Both the position numbers and the translations under genes were made by a program. DNA of 11,058 nucleotides, from assembly GCA_947474445.1 (NCBI GenBank), contig CANJJY010000114.1, positions 1 through 11,058 on the forward strand, given 5' to 3'. This document shows, in pieces, positions 6,516-11,058 of this stretch. The notes under the pieces were generated by a model. That model was not told where the DNA came from. It saw nothing but the letters and a program-made list of their open reading frames with translations, and searched no databases. Position 1 is the stretch's first letter; every line of letters starts with the position of its first letter. The stretch comes from Oligoflexaceae bacterium. Lineage in GTDB: Bacteria > Bdellovibrionota_B > Oligoflexia > Oligoflexales > Oligoflexaceae.

Positions 6516-7919
6516 CTAGGAAGCCTGCTCAACCGCTTTGGGTCGCTCGGGAAAGCCGAGGACCTTGCCCTCGAGGGCGGTCTCTGCGTCGGTCCCGAGC
6601 AGGGGACCTTCCCCGGCCTGCCCGGCGCGAAATATCCACGTTCGGGTCGGACCGCAGCCCTTGAAATCAATGATGCCGCGATCTTCGAAGGGATACCGAT
6701 CCTTGAGCAATTGATAGGTCACATCGGAGATCTGGATGCAATTGGTCAGACCGTTGCTCTCGAGGCGGCTCGCAAGATTGACCGTATCGCCCCAGAGATC
6801 ATAGATAAACTTTTTGAGGCCAATGACCCCGGCGATGACAGGACCGGTATGAATGCCGATCCGCACCTCCACCGGCAGGCCATCGGGTCTTTTCATCGTA
6901 TCGATGTAGTTTAAAATAGCGATGCCCAGTTCCATGACAGCCTCGGCGTGATCCACCCGCGGCTGCGGGATCCCCCCGGCGACCATATAGGCATCGCCGA
7001 TCGTCTTGATTTTCTCCAGACCGTGATCGATGGTCATGGTGTCAAACTGAGAGAAAAGCTGATTCAGATAGGTGACGAGATCGATAGGCTGCATGGTGTG
7101 CGAGATCTCAGAAAAGTTGACGATGTCAGCAAACAGCACCGTGACGCTTTCAAAGCCATCGGCGATCTGTCCTTCGTTGTCGAGCAGGCGTTTGGCCACC
7201 GATTCTGGCAGAATATTCAGCAGCAAATCCTCGGATCGCTTGCGCTCGAATTCGACCCTGAGCCGCATACTTTCCGTTTGCCGGATGCTCCAGGCGATGT
7301 AGCTCATGATCGCCAGGTATGAAAAGCTACCAGCCAAAAGACTTGAGAGAAAGGTAATATACGATTCGATCGGCGGCCCCACGAGGGTTTGTTCGGGCAG
7401 ATAGATCTCAAGAAACACATAAAGGAATAAGCCTAAAATTCCATACGATTTCGCCAGCCACCTCTTATTGCGGGGTTGCAGCAGCAAGAGCGCTCCTGCT
7501 GCGACAGGCAAGTAATGATGGAGGTTCATCTGTTTGCCGAAGACAAACGAAATAAAACCGAGGGTACTGAAAGACGAGACGACGATGATAAAGACTGCGG
7601 TATTGATCTTTTTCTTACGCAGAAAGAAAAAGCTTGCGACCCAACACAGGGAAATAAATCCATCCGAAAAGTATCCATAGACCGCTGCCGGATGATCCCA
7701 GTTCAAATAGAATATGAAGTAAACCCAGCAGAGACTGAGCCCGGCGGCGAGAGCGATCATCACGTGCATGTATTCGATGTGCTGATCGTGATTCAAACCT
7801 TTAGGTATGAGGCTTTCGAGATAGGCCAGTGGATACTGGGCTGTCCGCTGATATAGGTTTTTGCGTTGCGACTTGTTCATCACGTACCCAGATATCGTAT
7901 CGAATTTCGACTCTGCCAC
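6516..7919 (-). CDS. Membrane class III adenylate cyclase
   Basis: A 467-residue protein with a six-helix membrane domain (about 50-225), a short signalling helix (RVEFERKRSEDLLLNILPES) and a C-terminal class III cyclase domain (about 255-435). It should make cAMP from ATP on the cytoplasmic face, as a dimer. The key residues are all present. Metal-binding Asp265 and Asp309 are 44 apart. Lys305 (EKIKTIGDAYM) and Asp374 (YDLWGDTVN) are the pair that selects adenine. Asn381 and Arg385 are the transition-state residues. The spacing Asp309-Asp374-Asn381-Arg385 equals that in Mycobacterium Rv1625c, also a six-TM cyclase. The tail of about 35 residues is low in complexity. The start is GTG at 7919; an ATG at 7880 is an alternative, and neither has a strong ribosome-binding site. 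The sensed signal is not evident. Confidence 0.92.
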   Translation of the reverse strand: MAESKFDTISGYVMNKSQRKNLYQRTAQYPLAYLESLIPKGLNHDQHIEYMHVMIALAAGLSLCWVYFIFYLNWDHPAAVYGYFSDGFISLCWVASFFFLRKKKINTAVFIIVVSSFSTLGFISFVFGKQMNLHHYLPVAAGALLLLQPRNKRWLAKSYGILGLFLYVFLEIYLPEQTLVGPPIESYITFLSSLLAGSFSYLAIMSYIAWSIRQTESMRLRVEFERKRSEDLLLNILPESVAKRLLDNEGQIADGFESVTVLFADIVNFSEISHTMQPIDLVTYLNQLFSQFDTMTIDHGLEKIKTIGDAYMVAGGIPQPRVDHAEAVMELGIAILNYIDTMKRPDGLPVEVRIGIHTGPVIAGVIGLKKFIYDLWGDTVNLASRLESNGLTNCIQISDVTYQLLKDRYPFEDRGIIDFKGCGPTRTWIFRAGQAGEGPLLGTDAETALEGKVLGFPERPKAVEQAS

Positions 7920-8287
7920 GAATGGCTCTCGCTTGATGTCGGTCGGATCTTGCTCAGAGGATAGAGACTGAAGTGAAATATCTTGCCGCTTGCCGACAGA
8001 ATTCCAAGGCGCGATGCAAGTATCCGTTTACATTGCTTTTTATAGCCTCCTTTCGGTTTTTTTAAGTCTTATCTTTGCGTATAGAGATGTTTGCCGTGGC
8101 GCTGGGAGAGGAGAATACCGGTTGTCGATCATCGGCAGCAGGGGAATGATTATGCCACGCACGATCGATCATGCTTCTTCGCATCGAGAGTCAAGGATGC
8201 TCATTTAGAGATCAGGTTTGAAAAAGATCGTCTCGCGTCCGCATATTATGGGCGAACGACCGCTGCCGCCCCTTGCCATCGCGGCGC
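7920..8287. other. Intergenic region without a convincing gene
   Basis: This 368-bp gap separates the J-domain gene from the downstream cyclase gene, both on the minus strand. It should hold the cyclase promoter, but no clear -35/-10 pair was found near the start. A plus-strand frame (7990-8208) has a hydrophobic stretch but no ribosome-binding site. The notable element is an AAGGAGG/TATAAA cluster on the minus strand at 8039-8052, listed separately. The J-domain gene has no clear rho-independent terminator here: a GGGCG/CGCCC stem is possible just after its stop, but no T-run follows. Confidence 0.5.
8028..8052 (-). promoter_or_regulatory. Orphan Shine-Dalgarno followed by start-stop
   Basis: On the minus strand a perfect AAGGAGG (8046-8052) is followed, 12 bases on, by ATG directly followed by TAA (8028-8033). 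TATAAA (8039-8044) sits between them and could instead be a -10 box, though no good -35 pairs with it. It may be a minimal start-stop element in the cyclase leader, part of a promoter, or chance. Confidence 0.25.
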
Positions 8288-9211
8288 TTAAGATGGGCGG
8301 CGAAGAGCTTGTAGAATGAGCTGGTAGTGCTGGGTGAGAAGGTTGAAGCGTTCTTCGCTGCCGCCCTTGTCGGGATGCAGATGATGGGCCATGCTGCGGT
8401 ATCTCTGCTTGAGGTCATCGGAAGGCGGCAAAGCACCAAAGTTCATGAAGCGGAGGGCATCCTGCAGGGCCTCGGAAAAGACTTGTGGCGCCGAGCGCCG
8501 GGCCCCTTGATCGCCCTGCTGCTGCCGCGCCTTCGCCGACATATGTTGGATGTGCAGCGCATAAAGAAATGATTCAGAGCGTGACCAGAGCTGTTGAAAG
8601 CAGACTTCGAGGTCCCTCTGGCAACTACGCATCCTCTGACTGATCTGCCGCCCATAGAGCTGCAAAGCGGGACTGGCGACCTCGTCGGGAAGAGCTTCAG
8701 GGAGTTCGTCGAGACAGACATCGGTGAAGGGATGCGGCAGCTGACGGAGCTGAGCGTATCGCTTATTGAGACCGAGCAAGCGCCCCCAGAGGGAGGGACT
8801 TGGGTCGTAGCTCGACGCCGTGACCTGCTGCATGCGCCAGAGTTCGGGCAGAAGGTGGCGGATGCTCATCGCGCGACTCTCTTCGAAACGCGCAAAGATA
8901 GGTTCTTCATAGACGGGAGCTGCAAAGGGGCCTCGTTCGGTCGCCGGACTATGCCGGAACCAGGCCTGAGGCCGGTCCATAGCTAATACTCCCAGTCTGA
9001 GTTGGAGAGTTTGTTCGAGGATCTTCACATCCTGTTGGAGGAGGGCTATCCGATCGGCCGCATGCGGCACGGGATGGCAAATGGCACCTTTGAGACAGCG
9101 GGCAAACTGGAGTTTGCTCTCTTCGCGGGCAATCAGGCGGTCAAAACCTGCCGCGGCCGAACCGCTGCCGGTCAGGGCTGGTTCAAACCAATCCAGCGAT
9201 GGACCACCCAT
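8288..9211 (-). CDS. Protein with C-terminal J domain
   Basis: A 307-residue soluble protein. Residues about 250-303 form a J domain: helix II KQRYRSMAHHLHPDKGG with the invariant HPD at 279-281, then helix III. J domains stimulate the ATPase of Hsp70 (DnaK) and deliver clients to it. Here the domain is at the C-terminus; DnaJ and CbpA carry it at the N-terminus, and there are no Gly/Phe or zinc-finger regions. The first 240 residues match no family I know. They are rich in Gln, Leu and Arg and largely helical, probably with coiled coils (for example 50-75 and 185-235). The start is firm: AAGGAGG (9219-9225) lies seven bases before the ATG. It follows the HAMP-like gene by 39 bp, so the two are probably one operon, and it may bring DnaK to a membrane partner. 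Confidence 0.85.
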   Translation of the reverse strand: MGGPSLDWFEPALTGSGSAAAGFDRLIAREESKLQFARCLKGAICHPVPHAADRIALLQQDVKILEQTLQLRLGVLAMDRPQAWFRHSPATERGPFAAPVYEEPIFARFEESRAMSIRHLLPELWRMQQVTASSYDPSPSLWGRLLGLNKRYAQLRQLPHPFTDVCLDELPEALPDEVASPALQLYGRQISQRMRSCQRDLEVCFQQLWSRSESFLYALHIQHMSAKARQQQGDQGARRSAPQVFSEALQDALRFMNFGALPPSDDLKQRYRSMAHHLHPDKGGSEERFNLLTQHYQLILQALRRPS

Positions 9212-9250
9212 AGGGGGACCTCCTTGAAAAGTCGCCGATTGACGTCAGTT

Positions 9251-9700
9251 TTAGCGACGGCGCGTCTGCTCGAGGGTAGCGGCCAATTCATTGAGATCGT
9301 CCGCGACTTCTTGGAAGGCATCATGCTTGCGAAGCACGACGCGCGAGGTGTAGTTGCCTCGCATCAGTTCGCGGATGTGACGCCGAAAAGCGTAGGTAGG
9401 GCCGACCAACTTGTGCGTAAAGAAAATAGAAACCGTCACAGTGAGAATGAAGTACACGCCGAGGATCACGCCGAGCCACAGGGTCAGACCTTGGACGTAG
9501 CTCTGCAGGATTTCCGTGACTTCATCGCGGAGATCGGTCAGCTCCAAGACCAAGTCGTAGAACCGATAGAAGTTGAAGTAGAAGATGCCGACGACGGACA
9601 CGCAAAATCCGAGGGAGAGGATGATGGCGTAGAGACCCAAACGGATCTGCAGGAGCGGCTGCAAAAGGAAATTGCTGAGCTTGCGCTTGTGAGCGGCCAT
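9251..9700 (-). CDS. Short two-TM protein with HAMP-like domain
   Basis: A 149-residue inner-membrane protein. Two membrane helices lie at about 19-43 and 69-93, with a very short external loop of about 25 residues. After the second helix comes a HAMP-like segment (about 93-143): a proline in HKLVGPTYAFRRHI, then RGNYTSRVVLRKHDAF and a second amphipathic helix EVADDLNELAATLEQ. HAMP domains pass signals from membrane helices to an output domain, but this protein ends right after HAMP with no kinase, cyclase or methyl-accepting part. The output may be a separate protein, and the J-domain gene 39 bp downstream is the obvious candidate. The frame extends to a GTG at 9736, but AGAGGAG lies seven bases before the ATG at 9700, so I start there. 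Confidence 0.8.
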   Translation of the reverse strand: MAAHKRKLSNFLLQPLLQIRLGLYAIILSLGFCVSVVGIFYFNFYRFYDLVLELTDLRDEVTEILQSYVQGLTLWLGVILGVYFILTVTVSIFFTHKLVGPTYAFRRHIRELMRGNYTSRVVLRKHDAFQEVADDLNELAATLEQTRRR

Positions 9701-9770
9701 GCGAGGGCTCCTCTGGGATGAATCGTAAGGGCTCACCCTCCATTTTGCCTACTTACCCCCTGTCTGTCTA

Positions 9771-9803
9771 GCAGGTCGGCAGGGAGAAGCCCAGCCGACC
9801 TGC
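9771..9803. repeat. Strong hairpin upstream of the HAMP-like gene
   Basis: GCAGGTCGGC (9771-9780) and GCCGACCTGC (9794-9803) are perfect ten-base inverted arms. GGG/CCC (9782-9784, 9790-9792) extends the stem after an A-A mismatch and leaves a five-base loop. No T-run follows on either strand, so it is not a classical rho-independent terminator. It lies 71 bp upstream of the HAMP-like gene and directly before the A/C-rich block. Confidence 0.6.
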
Positions 9804-9833
9804 CATCCTTCAACCATCAACTATCAACAAGTC

Positions 9834-9958
9834 CCTCAAAGCCCCGACCCCAAACAAAAAAAACCATCGACAAACAGCCCAAAAAAGCCCCCCAACACCA
9901 AACCCTAAACCGCACGACACCATCCACCCCGCCCCCCAAAACCCATAACCCACCGACA
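9834..9958. other. Extreme A/C-rich, G/T-poor block
   Basis: By direct count, 9841-9958 holds 9 G and 4 T in 118 plus-strand bases, so 89% is A or C. The flank 9805-9840 is similar and contains ATCAAC repeats. No open frame or tandem repeat explains it. A plus-strand transcript would be C-rich, G-poor and unstructured, like a Rho-utilisation (rut) site. The minus strand is G/T-rich and carries a G-quadruplex motif. The composition is seen directly; the function is not known. Confidence 0.7.
9927..9951 (-). other. Canonical G-quadruplex motif
   Basis: On the minus strand four G-tracts of 3, 3, 6 and 4 are separated by loops of 4 (TTAT), 4 (TTTT) and 1 (C) bases. This meets the standard G3+N1-7 rule with short loops, which favours stable folding. 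It lies in the divergent intergenic region, about 225 bp from both the HAMP-like and HNH genes. Confidence 0.6.
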
Positions 9959-9960
9959 TT

Positions 9961-9970
9961 TCAGGCCTGA
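9961..9970. repeat. 10-bp palindrome TCAGGCCTGA
   Basis: A perfect ten-base palindrome at the right edge of the A/C-rich block. With CTGATATCAG at 10029-10038 it could mark protein-binding sites, but palindromes this short occur by chance. Confidence 0.25.
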
Positions 9971-10028
9971 CCCAATCTCCTCACCCCCTGATAGCAAGTC
10001 ATTGCGCGGTATTTGGCGCGGAACATCA

Positions 10029-10038
10029 CTGATATCAG
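10029..10038. repeat. 10-bp palindrome CTGATATCAG
   Basis: A perfect ten-base palindrome 68 bp (centre to centre) from TCAGGCCTGA and about 140 bp upstream of the HNH gene start. It is a possible operator, with no recognised binding protein. Confidence 0.25.
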
Positions 10039-10064
10039 CACTTTCGACAAAAAGTTCTTCCGCT

Positions 10065-10107
10065 TTTGAGACTCTCATGTTAACTCTTACTTATCGATTT
10101 GAGACTC
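10065..10107 (+). repeat. Direct repeat TTTGAGACTC, two copies
   Basis: TTTGAGACTC occurs at 10065-10074 and 10098-10107, starts 33 bp apart, about three helical turns, so proteins bound to both would face the same side. The second copy directly precedes the candidate -10 TATAAG, which suits an activator site. A third copy at 335-344 lies in coding sequence at the start of the first gene. Confidence 0.35.
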
Positions 10108-10108
10108 G

Positions 10109-10114
10109 TATAAG
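10109..10114 (+). promoter_or_regulatory. Candidate -10 box of the HNH gene
   Basis: TATAAG matches five of six -10 positions. At the optimal distance the -35 is poor (CTTACT), so the promoter may need an activator; the TTTGAGACTC repeats lie in the right place. Transcription would start near 10121, about 55 bases before the ATG. Confidence 0.3.
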
Positions 10115-10159
10115 CCGAAAATGTGGTTCGGCGTTTCTACTAAGCACCGTAAATGCTTA
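10114..10159 (+). promoter_or_regulatory. Two tandem stem-loops before the HNH gene
   Basis: GCCGAA (10114-10119) pairs with TTCGGC (10127-10132), and TAAGCA (10141-10146) pairs with TGCTTA (10154-10159). Both have six perfect pairs and seven-base loops. The second ends five bases before the Shine-Dalgarno GAGG and lies in the leader. The first overlaps the candidate -10, so it is in the RNA only if transcription starts further upstream. Confidence 0.35.
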
Positions 10160-10175
10160 TCTATGAGGTTCCTCT

Positions 10176-10706
10176 ATGCGCCTTTTTATCGCTTCGATCG
10201 CTCTGTGTGGATTTGCGTGTGGGCATCCGACAGAAGATCATTCCGAGACCATGAGCAGCCTCCAGCAGCAGGATTTGAGTGGGAGATTCCCGACGATACC
10301 GGAAGACGAGATGACTCCCGGATCGCTCTGTAAGCACCCCGACGAACTCCGCTACCCCGAACGCATTCCCTACTGCAACCGATCCGTCTCCAAATCCCTC
10401 AAGAATCAAATCATCCATGCCTACGACGTTTCCTTCAACTACACCATCGAACAAATGAATCGCCAGGATTTCAAAATCGATCATTTGATTCCACTGTGTA
10501 TGGGCGGTAGCAACGAACAGCTCAATCTTTGGCCACAGCACATGACCGTCTACACTCTCACCGATCAATTGGAAGAGAGACTGTGCACCGGCATGGCGCA
10601 AGGCGCTCTGACCCAGGTCGAAGCTCTCGAGATGATCCGCGACGCGAAGCACCATCACGAGATGATTCCCGAGATCAAATCTAAGATTGCTGCAATTGTT
10701 CATTGA
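10176..10706 (+). CDS. Predicted exported HNH-type nuclease lipoprotein
   Basis: A 176-residue protein. The N-terminus is a short signal peptide with a plausible lipobox, GFAC, placing the lipid-bearing cysteine at Cys15; the match is not perfect, so a soluble exported form is possible. The mature part contains TPGSLC (47-52), YPERIPYC (60-67), then IDHLIPLCMGGSN (101-113) and NLWPQ (117-121). DH (102-103) plus the Gly-Gly and Asn-Leu-Trp-Pro elements are typical of a group of small bacterial HNH (beta-beta-alpha metal) nucleases, with His103 as likely general base. Cysteines 52, 67, 108 and 137 could form disulfides in the periplasm. GAGG lies seven bases before the ATG. It is a single gene, divergent from the HAMP-like gene. 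A role in degrading DNA outside the cytoplasm is inferred. DNase activity is likely but not certain. Confidence 0.75.
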   Translation: MRLFIASIALCGFACGHPTEDHSETMSSLQQQDLSGRFPTIPEDEMTPGSLCKHPDELRYPERIPYCNRSVSKSLKNQIIHAYDVSFNYTIEQMNRQDFKIDHLIPLCMGGSNEQLNLWPQHMTVYTLTDQLEERLCTGMAQGALTQVEALEMIRDAKHHHEMIPEIKSKIAAIVH

Positions 10707-10742
10707 TGAGTAGAAGAGGGGGCCCTGGGGCCCTCGACTCAT
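10706..10742. terminator. Composite hairpin between convergent genes
   Basis: ATGAGT (10706-10711) pairs with ACTCAT (10737-10742), and inside it GAGGG (10716-10720) pairs with CCCTC (10731-10735). A few more G-C pairs close a small loop. The outer arm begins at the last base of the HNH stop codon. There is no proper T-run (only ATTTAAAT after it), so it is a structured 3' end or weak terminator, possibly serving both convergent genes. Confidence 0.5.
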
Positions 10743-10772
10743 TTAAATAGAATCGCCCTTTTTGAGACAAGC

Positions 10773-11058
10773 TCACCTAAGTTTTTTGGAGAGATCGGTC
10801 GTTTGGTCTCGTGTCTTGAATTGAATCGTCCGCATCCCAACCACCTTGCCAGCCGTATCAAGCCCAACAAACGTCATCGGCTCACCAGCCTTGGTCGTAA
10901 CATTCGCACTGGACTTGAAGAGACGCTTCGACATAGGCGCCGCTGCAATGACGGCAGGATTATTTGCATCGGAAACAAACTCAATGTAACCCGGCGCACT
11001 GCTGCTGCAAGCCGTGACCTTACCCGGACAGGCGACGATCTTACTCGCCAACCACGAA
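10773..11058 (-). CDS. Hypothetical protein, N-terminus beyond the window
   Basis: The frame is open to the right edge, so this is the C-terminal 94 residues of a longer protein; a TTG at 11051 has no ribosome-binding site and is not a credible start. The visible part has two cysteines eight residues apart (ACPGKVTACSSS), many small and hydroxylated residues, and beta-strand-like stretches (YIEFVSD, MTFVGLDTAGKVVGMRTIQF). This suits an exported or surface beta-rich domain, with the two cysteines possibly bonded. The last residues are Lys- and Arg-rich. No family is recognised. It converges on the HNH gene, with 66 bp between the stops holding the composite hairpin. Confidence 0.6.
   Translation of the reverse strand, partial: SWLASKIVACPGKVTACSSSAPGYIEFVSDANNPAVIAAAPMSKRLFKSSANVTTKAGEPMTFVGLDTAGKVVGMRTIQFKTRDQTTDLSKKLR

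Noticed and set aside
6496..6518. A rho-independent terminator after the cyclase gene
   Set aside because: CGGC and GCCG could pair but leave a two-base loop, and no T-tract follows on the minus strand.
7990..8208. A 72-codon plus-strand frame with a hydrophobic stretch, possibly a small membrane protein
   Set aside because: It starts at TTG, has no ribosome-binding site before either the TTG or the inner ATG, and its C-terminal half is low-quality, Arg-rich sequence.
9841..9958. A/C-rich block as a CRISPR or tandem repeat array
   Set aside because: No repeat unit recurs at regular spacing; only composition is unusual.
10114..10121. GCCGAAAA resembling a flagellar sigma28 -10 box (GCCGATAA)
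   Set aside because: No TAAA-type -35 occurs 15 bp upstream, and the bases are explained by the stem-loop.
10161..10742. A 193-codon minus-strand frame opposite the HNH gene
   Set aside because: The plus-strand frame has a signal peptide, the HNH motif and a good ribosome-binding site; the minus frame has none of these and spans the hairpin.

Overview
The window holds ten protein-coding genes, nine complete and one cut by the right edge, plus one probable gene remnant. No RNA gene, insertion sequence or CRISPR array was seen. The mix suggests a Gram-negative bacterium of moderately high GC, possibly of the Bdellovibrionota/Oligoflexia type. The hints are a two-domain helix-turn-helix regulator resembling the TIGR02147/DUF4423 group, paired with a small exported protein; a SufS-SufU-Rieske cluster; an integral-membrane class III cyclase; and a predicted lipoprotein with a lipobox cysteine. 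This assignment rests on gene style only.

Layout. 1-1104 (minus): a HTH regulator and a small secreted protein overlap by ATGA and form a two-gene unit. 1105-1479: an intergenic region with the apparent remnant of a small minus-strand gene, a perfect 14-bp palindrome, and a good sigma70-like promoter pointing at lon. 1480-3873 (plus): a full-length Lon protease. 3884-6345 (minus): an operon read sufS, sufU, Rieske protein, DUF983 membrane protein, ending 10 bp from the end of lon. 6346-6515: the suf upstream region, with a 19-bp imperfect palindrome over a candidate -35 box. 6516-7919 (minus): a six-TM adenylate cyclase with all catalytic and adenine-selecting residues. 7920-8287: a gap without a convincing gene. 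8288-9700 (minus): a two-gene unit of a short two-TM HAMP-like protein and a soluble protein with a C-terminal J domain.

9701-10175 is the most unusual non-coding stretch. It has a strong hairpin, then about 120 bp that are 89% A+C on the plus strand (rut-like on that strand, a canonical G-quadruplex motif on the other), two 10-bp palindromes, a spaced 10-bp direct repeat, and two small stem-loops before the next gene. 10176-10706 (plus): a predicted exported HNH-type nuclease lipoprotein. It faces a hypothetical minus-strand gene that runs off the right edge; a long hairpin lies between their ends.

Functional links. SufS and SufU would mobilise cysteine sulfur for Fe-S assembly, and the adjacent Rieske protein is itself an Fe-S protein. 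The scaffold genes sufBCD are not in the window. The HAMP-like/J-domain pair is the best candidate here for an uncharacterised system: a membrane sensor-like module without an output domain, coupled to a chaperone-recruiting partner. Several starts were placed at ribosome-binding sites inside longer open frames (sufS, sufU, the Rieske gene, DUF983, the HAMP-like gene).
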